This document shows, piece after piece, positions 44,446 through 57,200 of a stretch of 64,000 nucleotides of DNA. Each line of letters starts with the position of its first letter. The stretch's first letter is position 1. Source of the stretch: Liolophura sinensis (lineage: Eukaryota > Mollusca > Polyplacophora > Chitonida > Chitonidae); the NCBI RefSeq assembly GCF_032854445.1, contig NC_088296.1, positions 13,054,706 to 13,118,705 on the forward strand, read 5' to 3'. The notes under the pieces are model-generated. The model saw only the letters and a program-made list of their open reading frames with translations. It did not search any database and was not told the origin of the DNA. The translations under genes were made by a program, and so were the position numbers.

Positions 44446-45063
44446 GATGAATCATAAACAGTTGTGTGGAATATCGAAGAGCAGCCATACAGCCAGAGAT
44501 TCCATCAATAATACAGGTAAACGAAACTTTGGTATACTTGATCCGACTCGTACAAGTAAGCTTTTCTTGATATGTCTTATCAGGTTTACTCTATAAAGCA
44601 CAGTCAATTAGCTGAATAACGTCTGAAGCTCGTTTTAAATGCTGGGCCTGTTAAAAGAGGATACTACAGTCAATTCGGACTTTTAGTTTGGAGCCGTGGT
44701 ATTTTATTACGGCCGGTTTGTGAATGATCAAGCACTATAGCCTAGCTGTGAAACAGATTTTCGTGTCTTCTGATCGTGTCATACTCTATGTGTCATAGCC
44801 TAGGCTATGTTAAGTAATCGCTGTACGTCAACAGTCCCGATTCATATTTGGGTTTGGATGCCACCATCGCGTTGCTTCGTCCACCACACCTCTCATTGTT
44901 TGAACATCTTTTGCTCCCCAATGGGTCATTGAATCAGTGCAAATATCGCCATTTCATGAACACACGTACATGTAATTTGAATCTTACAAGCTGGTAGTGC
45001 CACTCCTCTTCATGGCACTGTAATAACAACTCTTAACCTCACAGCTTATCATCCAACGCAACA
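44446..45063. other. Intergenic
   Basis: Nothing recognised. Confidence 0.5.
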
Positions 45064-45260
45064 TACCTACAACCCTACCGCCGTCGCATGGCATCATACC
45101 TACAACCCTACCGCCGTCGCATGGCATCATGCCTACCGCCCAACCGCCCCATCGGCATCGCATGGCATCATACCTACCGCCCAACCGCCCTATCGGCATC
45201 GCATGGCATAATACCTACCGCCCAACCGCCCTACCGCTATCGCCTGGCATCATACCCATG
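45064..45260. repeat. 33/42-bp minisatellite
   Basis: Five units built on CATACCTACMRCCC..ACCG, CCGTCGCATGGCAT or CATCGCATGGCAT. Early units are 33 bp, later ones 42 bp by an internal CCGCCCAAC duplication. Confidence 0.85.
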
Positions 45261-46829
45261 CCATCACATGGCAACTACAACCACGGTATACTTAGGCCAC
45301 TGCGTGGCAAACTGCGACAATAGGGAGCTATGCTCATACACCTAACACCTACCGGAATCGAATCACGGCATGACAACATATGGTAGGACTTACACTTAGT
45401 ACCTGTGCCATTGTATGACAACAAGCGACGTCGGTACTTAGGCCACTGCCTGGCGATCTGCGACCATAGGGAGATATGCTCAAATTCTTCCCATGCTAAT
45501 CCCATGCCCTAGTGTTCTTTGCGCTAAGTGCATGTACACAGTTTTATGTTCTCCATGTTAGATTATGGCAGCTGAGCCTGCCCTATTAGCCAGTTCGAAG
45601 TTCTTAATAAAGTTTTCAAATTGAATACCTAGTGTTTGTGTTCTTCATAAAAGCGATACAAAGTAACCTACAATTATCCAAACTAAACAAGTTTCAGATC
45701 AGGAGAAAATCAACTCACGTACTATTATCACCGAGCCGCTTTCCATAAATCGCTCTTTGGGGAGCTAGCGGAGATGTGTTTTGATGATCACAAAAATAAA
45801 TCCAGGAGACAATGTTGTAACGCAACAGCAACTATGTACAATTTATTAATGTTACGAACATCCAATACAACTGATTAATTGACATGAGATAGACCTCCCT
45901 AATGCCAACCAGAACACACTCTGGATTTGGAGTGAGGAGTACACAAACCTACTAATGTGACAGTAAGTTCCTATCTACCTTACCAAGTTAAGGTAAGGCC
46001 TTTTATACTACATCTAACGTCTAATTAAAACCTGTTCTCTTACTCACTTGACAAGTAGCTGACACGCTCTGACTTGCTGGACAGGCAGGTGAAAGAAGTT
46101 ACGGGATTAGTTATCAAAACATCTGCCGGCCCAAGCTATGAGATTAATAAAAAAAATAGGCCTACTAGTCCAAGCCAAATCGTGTGCATGGTTTGGCTCA
46201 TCGGCAGACCTATCAGTGGGCTGACACACAATTACCAGATTATTGCAAGGTACATAGTAAATACAGTGTCAACATTGATTCCACCCCGGTGACGCTACAC
46301 CGGTTTAACCCAAAGCCGTATGGCCCATCAACGACTGGGATCAACTGCGTACGATCATGAGTCGCGCATTGAGCTCTTGTGAGTGCAGAGCTTTTGTGGA
46401 GAGAAAATTACTTGCCTGTGCTTGTGGCCTTTTTGTTATCAAACTGTCTGTGACATCCTCATGTTTGAATCTTTCGACGTAAATGGTGAAATATTTGTGT
46501 AAAATCGCTAACTTCATGCAATTCAGCCATGCACAGCTTTCAGACAGGTGGGTGCAACCTGTTTTGGTTTGTAAACTTAGTACTCTCTCTACTACCCTAG
46601 CCAAGTAAATTAACCTGCTGATGTGTGTCGTTCTAGCTATGTGAGGCTGGGCCCTTAGATGTAATGCAAGGCCTTACTGACAATCCTTAATCACACTCCC
46701 TATCCAACCACTCACAGCACTTAAATTTTGCATTTTTTATTGCTATGTCAGCCCCGAAAGAGCTATTTTGGAGAGCAGGAATAATGAAACTTTGTTTGTG
46801 TTTGTTTCAGTCTGCTCATAGTCCAGTAC
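45261..46829. other. Intergenic
   Basis: A short imperfect repeat of the TAGGCCACTGC..GGCAA.CTGCGAC type at 45293-45322 and 45437-45465. Otherwise nothing recognised. Confidence 0.5.
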
Positions 46830-47007
46830 TACTCTCTAAAAACGATTATGTACAAATTTGCACATTCACAGTGGCTTGTGTATCAGCAGTACACACTCAC
46901 TGTGGATGTGGCACATGAAATGCACAATTTGGGTACGGCTGGTACACAAAATTATGTGGACGTGCATGTTTGCCACAACACAAGTACACGGTAGTTTTTA
47001 GAGAGTA
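46830..47007. mobile_element. Small MITE, 178 bp
   Basis: TACTCTCTAAAAAC at 46830-46843 and its exact reverse complement at 46994-47007. Pairing resumes further in with GTAC. No ORF. Target duplication not clear. Confidence 0.6.
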
Positions 47008-48425
47008 CCCGCAACCACTGAGTGTTTTGGCCGATTTTAGACCAAACAGATATGTGGGGGAAACATAAGACTAAAAAGCTTTTTAACTACTCATTCAAGT
47101 TCCATGTCGATGTTAACCACAGCGCAGACGTACCCACCAAGTATTATCAGGCCGCTGCGAAATCTGAGCACACAGTGACATATTACGTATTTTTGCACAA
47201 ATGTCAGCACAGGCCTTACACTTCCCATTAATTTTCCGTAAGCGACAATGTTAACGTTTAGTGTTATAGCTCAGTCCCAAACATTCCGTGGACAAAAAGC
47301 TTTGATGCGACTGAATCAGCGACTTCTGGTTTAGATGGGTAACCTTCATCTCCATATTGTGTTGTAAGCCTTTTTTATATCCAAGAACACAGCCAAGACG
47401 GATTATCTGTTTAAAAACGACTCTTGATGGAGCACTCTAAATGAACTAGATGGTTTAATGTGCTACGGTTATTGCTAAATCCACTCTGCACGTCCGAAAA
47501 TACATAACTTTTAGTTAAAAAGCACACAAGCCTAGAGTTTACCATAGTCTCCATCGATTTACACAGCAGTGCATGACGTTTAATATTACCGGACGTTACG
47601 ATCCCGCGGCTCTGCAGTATTCTTCCCTGGTTTGGCAATAGGTACCACAGCGGCAATTTTCCAGCACGCCTAAATGAATGAATGAATGCTTTTGGTTTAA
47701 CCCCGTACTTAACAATTTCAGGCAAAGGCGGAAGAATCATTCTTGACCTAATAGTGTTGTAAACAACAACATAATTTTAAGGCATTGATCAGGTAGATTT
47801 TTAACATAGAAGAATATATCCCATCCGCCTGGCGAGGAATCTTTTTTTCTTACTCAGAGCCTGCTCAAGTTCCAGGAAAGAGAAATCATCAGTAACTGCC
47901 AGATCATCGAATAAAACATTATCAAAACTGTGGTAACTGTGAGACGCATGCACTAACACAGAATGAATAATCAGACATCAATGTAGGAATACTATTGGAC
48001 TTCTTAGTCCCATTGTTTACTACCTTCTCTACTAACTGGAGAGGTTTGTTTTATTGTACGTTGTTCAACGACCTTACACTCACGATAAAAAACGAGATCG
48101 TTGAACAAACGGATGTGACAAGCTCTGATCTTAGCTCCCTTTAATACGCTGACGTATGTCATCAGCTTACCCAGCCGTCCACCATGGAACCTGGGGCTTC
48201 GTCCAGACCGCTCTTCAAGACTTGGAGATGGAAGCAATGGCTGTAGGCTTGATAGCGGCCACAATGTTGTCAGTAAATTGATCCATGTTACCAGAAACAG
48301 CAAAGTCATTAAATGGCGACAAAGCCATTCATTGACATAGATATCCGAACCAAAACTTCGTATTTTCCATCTAGAATGATTACCTACATCATATTATGCT
48401 ATGATTCCTCGAATGAAGCGCTTCT

Positions 48426-48495
48426 TCTCCGGCCGTACGTGGAAAGGTCTGTCAGCAGCCTGCGGATGGTCGTGGGTTTCCGCCGGGCTCTAGTG
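48426..48495 (+). mobile_element. Type 1 SINE fragment inside LINE-2
   Basis: CTCCGGCCGTACGTGGAAAG GTCTGTCAGCAGCCTGCGGA through GGGTTTCCGCCGGGCTCT. It interrupts LINE-2 at the end of the endonuclease region. Confidence 0.8.
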
Positions 48496-48671
48496 ATGGG
48501 ATGAATCATTGGATTAACCATAGTACACACACCATGAAAAACCATGACATAATTCATGGGAACACAACGTCGAGTCAAGGGCAGAAAGCTTACCCGAGCG
48601 GACGTCGAGCCTTGTCCCACATCCTTCATTTGACAAAACTAAATCTTCAATAAAGTCTTCACCTACAAAAC

Positions 48672-48945
48672 CATTGGCATCAGTTGATGGGCTACCCGAT
48701 AACTTGGTATCAGTTGATGGGCTACCCGATAACTTGGCATAAGTTGATGGGTTACCCGATAACTTGGCATAAGTTGATGGGCTACCCGATAACTTGGCAT
48801 AAGTTGATGGGCTACCCGATAACTTGGCATCAAATGGGGGGCTACCCGATAACTTGGCATCAGTTGATGGGCTACCCTATAACTTGGCATCAGTTGATGG
48901 GCTACCCGATAACTTGACATCAGTTGATGGGCTACTCGATAACAC
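48672..48945. repeat. 30-bp minisatellite inside LINE-2 endonuclease
   Basis: About nine copies of GGCATCAGTTGATGGGCTAC CCGATAACTT with few changes. Both strands stay open, so chance ORFs (MGYPITWHQL repeats) appear. Flanked on both sides by endonuclease-coding remnants. Confidence 0.92.
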
Positions 48946-50431
48946 ATTAAAATCACTGAAAATTGTCTTTGGGTTCTTAGCAGTGGATGGGATGGCTCAG
49001 AAAAACCTAGTATTGTACAGGTTTACTACATTCACGAACCGTCCATAATTAAGAGAAAGTTGAAAACCCAGGGCTTCAACACTACGAACTCTAGAAAGCA
49101 AATCTCCCTGAATAAAATACCACTTTTCATTAACATAGGTAGTCCGCCTTTTAATTGACCATACCTATTTTGTCAGCCATTTTTATGACATAACTTGGAA
49201 TTGCAAAGTTATATTTAGGTTTAAGAAATGTCTCTTGAAGACAAATTATATCAGGCTTAACATTAAGATCAGTTTAGATAACTTTGAACTTTTGAATATG
49301 GGCAAACAAAGACTGAATGCTTTGATGGAGTATACAGAAAGTCATCGTGAGATATATTAACACACTATTTTTAGATTTCTTGTATAATCCATGATTTACC
49401 GACGGTTTTCTTTTGCTGTAATAGAGCTTCCGACGGAAGAACAGCCTCGCTAGCAAGATGGCAGCAAGCAGAGTCAGCAATGAAACTGATACTTCCGAGT
49501 TCTTAGGGTTATCATCACCACAACATTCGCGAGGGTAACATCCGAACAGTAGTCTGTCTGGATAGCCAAGCCATTGTTAGTCTGCACGCCAGTAGAATTT
49601 GTGGTCTGGATGTAGGGATGGGTGGTTTCGGGTGTGATACAGGCTCAAGGATTCTTGGTGCCTGCAAATAATATGTATAGCTTTGATTGGGCTTTACACG
49701 GTCGAGATAAACTGATATACTGGACCTTATTTCTGAACCAGCGGCCGTAAGCAAGACTGTGGCTGACACACTTTGGAAGACATTCCTCATTGACATGAGA
49801 GTAACCATAGAGGGAGCAACGAGAGAGGCTTCTACAAGAACTAGTTTAATCGCTAGCAATGGAAACATCTCAGTACAGGGGGGATATAAGGCGTTACAGT
49901 GAATTTCTCATGCCCTCCTTTACGATCTACCAATGAGTGGGCAGATCATCTCGATAAAAATAAACCTAAATTCAAGATGATACCGGGCGGTTTTTGACCT
50001 TTTCATCCGTTCAGTTTGAATGTACTTCTTAATACGTAAAGCCGCCAGAAATCCCAAACGTGTAACAACTTCTCTCACGTCACATGTAACACCCTTGCAT
50101 GGCGACACAGGTGGCTGGCAGCACTGTATGTCTTCGCCTAAAAAAAACCATTGACCTGGTCCCTGACAGAGTATGTTACTTGCATATCACTTGATAGCAG
50201 TCTTTTCACCGATTTCACATTCATAACAACTTCGTGCAAGGCTTCAACAAATTTTACCGGGTTCAACGATCATACAGAAAATCCACTTACACCAGACAAA
50301 ACAACGTCTACACTACGCTTTATGTCGGCTTCTCGTGCTTTTTTCACGCCCTCGCCTGCCTTACTATCGTCACTGTTCCGTATCAGTTTACCTCGCCTTT
50401 TTAAGGTCGCACCTCGATCGGTGAAATCCAT

Positions 50432-53420
50432 CGTCGTCAACGTCCTCCATTTTAGCTCAAATTACTAACCGTAGCCTAAATAAACTAGATGTAAGCACAG
50501 TGAGGTTATTTACAAAACAGATAGAAGAAAAGAGGGGTGCCTCTAGGGCGAACCAGAGACCAAGGTAATAGGCAAGAGTGACAGTGCAATTTAGGCTAAC
50601 CTAACAGAACAACAGATTATGTACGCTACAAAGTAAACACGCTACAATAAACGAGGAATCGGGTACAAGCAACTGGAGTACAACAACAGCAACAACATCT
50701 TAGCTTACAAGTGAAGAAACACGTACGCTCCGCTTGCTAACTCAACCGGACCTAAAGACACGAGTAGGAAGCGTCGGAAAACACAAAACAGGCCTGTGTG
50801 TGGCTCTCAATTACGTAAACATTGTCTGTAATGGTGCTTAAACCTTGTTTTAGGCTTCCATTTTTTTTATCCCCCAAGAGTTTAACAACGAAAATATAAC
50901 ACGATTCTGTTTTTTTCACTTGACTCCAGAACTCAAAAAGTACTGGTTTCGGGAAATACCTAATTATATATTCGTATTTAGCCTATTATATTCTGAAAGT
51001 TCGTAGTGCAGAACAAGAAACTCCCATTTTTCAAATTAAAGATCGAACGTATTAAAGTAAAGTAAACCCGGCCCATGGTACATGAATCTAACGTCACGCT
51101 ATGGACGTAAGGTAAATGTAAGAAAGAACATCAGTTAACTGACACGACTACATAAATACGTAAATGAGTAACGGCTACATTTATGATGAAAGCAATGTGA
51201 TCAACGCCTTGAATTTAATTTGTAAGTTTTGTCTTGAGGCAAGACAAGAAAAATGGGGTCAACCGAGCGTAAAATTACGTTAAAACGTTCACGCCATGTC
51301 CGGTACGTCCTTTCTAAACAATGGCTGCAGTCCAAAAATGGCTCTCAGCTCGCCCAGACACGCAACATTCCAGGTATATTCCATTCGGTAATGGCAAACC
51401 ATTTCTATACAAGGCTGCCATTAGGCTTGTCTTTTCAAGTTTTATGCCCATACGCCACCTAGGAACGATAACTTTTTCAAAGACCTGTGACTATGGTGAA
51501 GGCAAAATGGCTGCTGCTTTAGCTATGGCCGAGTTTAATTTGTGTCTCGTGTGTCAGCCCAATGTAAAGAGAGGAGATGAAGTAGCCAGCTGGGGCTAGG
51601 AAAAATCCGGCTGTGAGGGCATTTTGGTTTTGTATAACGTGCAGTTCTCGTCAGCTGCTTACATTTCTACTGCCTTAATATTTGCAGACCTGGTTAAATT
51701 AAAGGAATTAAGGCAAAACCGAAACTTCCTGATACCATTTTTGTTTTGGGCCTGGTCAATTTTTTTTTTAAAAGCAAATAGTCACATGACCGGTGGACGC
51801 CGTGTCTGAAACCGGCTCCCAAGACAATGACAAATCTGACACTTCAGCGACTAAATCCGATTTCATCACGCAATATTGTACTCGGATTCCAATTATAGAA
51901 GCACGCTTAGACAGCGCAACCTAGATAGCGCAAGACGCGTCTTGAACAAATTTGTGTTGAACTCCTGACACAAACCCCTTATGTTATAAATTTTGACCCG
52001 CGTTTTGACCCAGTAAAAATGGCTTTTTAACCGTTTTGCGTTTGAGCTTGTCTGGCAACACAAATAATTCGAACTAAAATAATACATACGTTTTATTGCT
52101 AAAGCATACCTTACAATCTCTCAAAACTGGCAACTTTACCAGTTTCCAGGATAACGGACAGGAGCAGCAGAGTACGTTCATTTACATCCAGTCAATAAGA
52201 AGGAAACATACACATCAAAACAAACCAAAAGTAAGATTTATCTTTCAGCTTACAGGTTATTTTATGACGCTCTTTATGACGCACTGATCACCGCACTCAT
52301 TTTGTCCAAGCATTAAGAATCGGGTGGGTTACACTGTGCATGAATACTTTCCAAATAGAGAAGTCAGAGTGGTCAATATTACTCCGAACATTAATCGGAT
52401 AGGTTAAGAATACACTTTGTCCTTACAACCGCTATTTCATGCTTTTACTGTCACAAGATATACCGAGCTTCCAGTTGTGTTATAATCATAACAGCATAAG
52501 AGATAATAAACAGTTTACCAAAAACTGCCATGTGCTATACAACCGGTTCTCTAGACAACAGCCGTTTAAAAATCTTTTAAAAATAACTAAGTCTTTTAAC
52601 AACTTTTAAAAAACAAAAAGTCAAAAACAAAAGTTCACTTGTACGGAAATGGTAACCCATACCCCTTTTTCCTGACGTGGACAAACTCTAATATTTATTC
52701 ACCAATGAGCATTTAATCATCCTGAAATATTAAGTAAACTTTCCAGACTGGACAGGAACAGCTTACTCTGAGCATGCAACACTGTTCTAACGGAATAGCC
52801 AGATTATGTCAAACATCTTACTTTGAAAAGCAATTCATGCCTACACGTTTTCACCATGAACATCCTTAAAACATTGATTACAACATCTGTTGTGTGGACA
52901 CTCAAAATCAATGTGACGTTACCATTGTCTGATCCATAGGCCTAGTGAGCCTGGCACAAGGTTTGGAGATGAGAAGTGGGATTTCAAATGCTAACATAAT
53001 TAACGTGATGAACATGTGTTATTTGCAACTGAGAGTTGTGCATACCAAAAGATTACCCAGAACTATTCAGCTAGATCAACCCATGGCCACAGATCGTGAA
53101 AACAGTACAATTCTTGGACATTATACCATAGCCAATGTCGCAGTTGATGTTTCAATACTCCTCGCATGAGATACGGCAAATAGTTTGGTTGAAATCAACA
53201 GATATTCTGATATGGCAATAGGTTATTATGTGACAATATGGTAGCAGCAGTCAAATTCGACAAGATGGTGGCCTTTTGTCACCTCAGAAGTGTTTCAGCA
53301 AACATCGTAGTGCATATCTTTTCAGTGCTATTCACTGCCAATGAAATTCTGTATTTCACTTATTCAGCTATTAGTTTGTCAGTGTTTCATTTCATGAAAA
53401 AAAATTTTCCATCAAAGCTA
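50432..53420. other. Intergenic, downstream of CHTOP
   Basis: No recognised gene. A plus-strand ORF of 92 codons (51321-51599, starting MAAVQKWLSARPDTQHSRYI) has a fair start context but no known domain. Left uncalled. Confidence 0.45.
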
Positions 53421-53426
53421 TTTATT
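53421..53426 (-). terminator. Candidate poly(A) signal of CHTOP
   Basis: TTTATT on the plus strand, AATAAA on the minus strand, about 650 bases past the stop. It is the nearest canonical hexamer; a further one lies near 52090. Confidence 0.35.
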
Positions 53427-54074
53427 TAGCAAGAAACAAAATTTGCTACTGAGCCAAACAACTGGTAACTCGAATAAACGAGGAAAGGTTTTCGCAACAA
53501 AGATAATAATTGGCAACCAATAAAAAAAAATAAAAATGACTGCATCACATTAACAAATTCCAAACGATGAAACATCTACGCAAAGAAAAGGGCATTAAAT
53601 GTTTGAAGTGAATAGCAGTGTCTTTCTACTCATCCCCACTACTAAAATTCTGATTAGTGTCACATGAAGTAAAAATATGAAGAGTTGCCTCTAGGACTTC
53701 TAATCACCTGACCAAGACACAATTCATAACACCCCAGACTTCTGGCCACTTTACATCAAATGGCATGTTTCTACAGTTTCCTGTACTTTGTGAGAGTTGT
53801 CACCTTCAAGATAATCTTAAGTCTGTCCACGTGTACACACACAGATTCTAATACGTATGTCCAAGCCTCTGTTGTGCTGTGCTACTGTGTTCAGTCCAGA
53901 CACAGGAAATGTTTAGAGGTGCACATCTGTACCAGGTTAAAAATATAGATTAGACATGACAGTCATTCTAACAATAAAAACATTTATAAAGGCAGTTCTA
54001 TACACAATATCGAGTCTTTCTGTGCTTAAAAAGCACAACAGTTCAGTCACAACTCAGCCTTACATAGCCAAGTT

Positions 54075-54276
54075 TCAGCTCTGTTCAGCCTGCGTCATGT
54101 AGGCATCCAGCTCAGCATCTAAATGTGACTTCGTTTTGGACATGTATGCTTCTAACTGGTTGTCAAGAGTTTCTCGGTCTGGCTGCTGATTGGCTCCAGC
54201 TCCTCGGCCACGCCCCCTTCCCCCACGACCACGCCCCCTCATGAAACGGCCACGCCCTCTGGCTGTGCCTCTAAAC
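54075..54276 (-). CDS. CHTOP: CHTOP last coding exon: RG-rich end and C-terminal block
   Basis: Acceptor TGATTTGCAG, entering at phase 2. Encodes [19 protein letters not shown] and more RG, a short linker (ANQQPDRET), then the conserved C-terminal [20 protein letters not shown] and [10 protein letters not shown] before TGA. This block is the most conserved part of the family and is linked with TREX and PRMT1 function. Confidence 0.96.
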
Positions 54277-57200
54277 CTGCAAATCAGAAGTCACAGTTCA
54301 TCTACAAAGAATATCAAGACGATGACATGCTTAGACTTACTAAAATTATTTTTTTAACTTATTTGGTGTGCAACACTAACATTTAACTATATGAATTCAA
54401 GATTTCAATTTGATGTCTCAACAACATATGAAGTTGACTTTTTAACACGCTTGTTAGAAAAAAAAAAACATTTAATGGCAATGATAAAAGACTGAAAATG
54501 GTAATAATCCACTGCATGTACTAATTATAGCTTGTATAACAGATTTTGTCCATGACCCAATCTGCTTAGCCCACTGTTTACATCTACATATAAACTACCA
54601 CGCTAAGTGTCATTTTGAAGTACATGTACAAAGGGTACCATATACCATATTCATGTTCACGCTGGAGACTCAAAGAAAATGTTCACACTGGAGACTCACA
54701 GAAAACATTCACTTCTGACATTTTTATTTTCAGACTGTGTGAACCGTTTATCTTCTTCATATGAACACCTCATGCGATGAGTGAATCCCACAGATAGCAA
54801 TAAGAGTTAGGTCAGTGTTAAAACATCCAACTACATAAAACACACTGCAATTACAACATATCAGTAGTTTTCATGAACCACAATCCGGCCTACTACAATT
54901 AGACTGACATGGCCAGAATGTTGAAATGTCCGGGCATCAGAATGATTAAAACAGGGCAAAAAATAACACACATGGATTGCTGTCTTGCCAACATGAAATG
55001 TACACTGAAAAACTCTTTCAACCCACAACCTACTATGACAAGTACTGAGAACAGCGAACAACATCTAAAATGTTCACAAATGCTGTAAACAAACCAACAT
55101 GAAAATGTCTGGAAGCACCTTTTTTTTTAGAAGGAAAATAAAAAATTATTTTCTTTCATTTGCATACTTGCAGACTATATTACCAGTTTACAAACTCCCT
55201 TCCTACACCTACTTGATTTGATCCATGATTAAAATACTAATTATCCTAAAAATGTTCATATTCCATATTTATTTGGATGGAATTCACTGTCACACTTTGC
55301 TATTATCTCAGCCATTTACTTGAAACGAGATACGTGAATACATAGACCTCCTGACACAGCCTATACAGTGGCAGCTTGAAGTTAGCCACGGCCAAAACAA
55401 CCTTCATGCTAGCTCTTTTCTCGGTAGACTAATATATTACCGAAGATTCTAATAACACCTAAACTGATTCAACAATTTCTAAGAAAGCTTTCTTGGCAGT
55501 ATTTCGCCCATTTAGCGGAGAGAACATCTATTCAAGTCGAGGAAGGAAAAATGGAAATCTTTAGAAGGGACTACATGTTGCCTATGGCGTAAGCTGGTTA
55601 GCTTGAGGTTGTGTACTGATGTTAATATATGGACGTCACCGCAGATACGACACAGCACAGCAAGCCAAGGAGGTGGACACATGCAGGGTTTACCTTCACT
55701 CGGGTGCAAAATGTACATGTATGTTAATCCATGACCAGATGATGTATGTAGAGGGTAGCCAGAATGACAGGGACACAACTCAACCTTTTATGTGCATACG
55801 GGTACATGATAAATGCAGGTAGCTGAAGTACTACTGCAGTGGCGTAAGATGAACTTGTGATTTACAGCGGACTATACATGTAGAAGAGTGAGCAATTCAT
55901 GTGCTTCTGTCATTCCCCTCTCCACTGTCTCTAACCAACTTCTGGATGAACCGAAAATGAAAGTTTATCAAGAACAAAATTATCCATCAAAGAGTACAGC
56001 CTCTATCGTGTCCAAGAGCACTCTTTTACTAAAATTCTTTAGATTCAGCTCAGAAAGTTAGCGAAATATTATCCGATACAAAATTTGGCATAATGTCCTC
56101 TGCCGATATAATTTTTTCCATTATACTTATTTCACATGTACCATCTAAGGACCATTTCAAACCCAGTTTCGGCACAGAATATATGTGTACACTAATGATC
56201 AAATTTCACATTTCCAGTTTTCCAAAAAAACACTCATTTTTAAAAAAAAAAAAATGAGGTGGAGATTTGAAACTTCCTGAGAAATCGAGAGCTTACATTG
56301 AGATCTGAAATTTTAACCCAGCAATGAGAAGACATCCACACCACGGCAATACAGGCTACAGACAGAGCGAGTCAGGCATGAGGGGAGGAGCTTACGGAGA
56401 TGGACTGCCGGACCCGCTCCAATCTCCACGGCCTCGTCCACCTCGCCTTCCTCGAGAACGCCATGGACGGCTGAACCCTTGGTCTCCTTGACCACGACCT
56501 CTGAATAAAGGGCAACAACTCATAATGGCTATGATATCAAAAGTATACCCAAACACACTACACTGAAAAACACTCAGCCTGAGGCAAATTTAAAGCTTAA
56601 AGATCAATTTATCTTAAACTGTGGATAAAACTATTATACACAGTATATGTATTTCTCTCAAAGGACAGGCATTCATTGTTGTAGAAGCTTCTTAATCTCT
56701 TTCTAGTTGATGTAATCCTGTATTAAACAACTCTAGATCTCATCAAGAGTGAGTGAGTGAGCGAGCGAGCGGGTACCTGGGGCTTAACGTTGTACTTCAG
56801 TCATAACGAGCCACCGCTCGTTTACTTAGTGCTGCTTTACTGAGATAACTTACTGAAGGCAAGCAATCTACCCCGTCCGAGCCATTATACTGATACAGGT
56901 CAACCAGACGTTGCACTATCCCCTTAAAGCTGAACACCAAGCGAGGAAGCTATAACTTCCTCTTTTAAGGTGTCTTAAGCTTTCTTAGATGTGACCCGAC
57001 CCAGGATTGACCCTGGATCTACCGCCCCTGAAGCCGACACTCTTCCAACTGTGCCCTATCAGGGCTGGTCAATCTCATCAACAGATAAAAGAAGTTAACA
57101 GCTTCTTTGTCCATTTGCACAAGGAAACCAATAATGTCCTAAAGTTTCTTTTTTAAACTTTAAACATCAAATTATCTTGTATTTTGAATCCTGCAGTGGA

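Larger units (their letters stand above)
47270..50431 (-). mobile_element. Old I/Nimb-like LINE, ORF1 to partial RT (LINE-2)
   Basis: Read on the minus strand from 50431. ORF1 gag-like: MDFTDRGATLKRRGKL start, VKSVKRLLSSDMQV, then VTPYIPPVLRCFHC (a zinc-knuckle entry) and EECLPKCVSHSLAYG. The endonuclease follows: KPDIICLQETFLKPKYNFAI (49290-49200), a FSDFN motif at about 48965, and EDFIEDLVLSNEGCGTRLDV then GKLSALDSTLC (48650-48550). Linker PQVPWWTA (about 48190), then RT motifs SGFSNNRSTLNHLV (47470) and VFLDIKKAYNTIWR (about 47370). Frames are broken many times. Same broad family as LINE-1, which retains the complementary 3' part. Confidence 0.82.

Noticed and set aside
48663-48956. Repetitive proteins MGYPITWHQL.. 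or ..QLMPSYRVAH...
   Set aside because: Frames over a 30-bp minisatellite inside LINE-2; no start, splice or composition support.
49274-49480. A type I membrane protein on the minus strand with a hydrophobic LLTLLAAILLARLFF segment.
   Set aside because: It lies at the ORF1-ORF2 junction of LINE-2, just ahead of KPDIICLQETF endonuclease sequence, so it is transposon-derived.
49920-50431. A two-exon host gene on the minus strand (50431-50293 joined to 50137-49920, in phase, 118 residues).
   Set aside because: The supposed intron itself reads as LINE ORF1 (VKSVKRLLSSDMQV), and downstream frames show the zinc-knuckle entry PYIPPVLRCFHC and endonuclease motifs. The phase match is chance inside a decayed LINE.
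51321-51599. A 92-codon plus-strand gene starting MAAVQKWLSARPD.
   Set aside because: Fair start context only; no domain, splice partner or paralogue visible. Left as unassigned.
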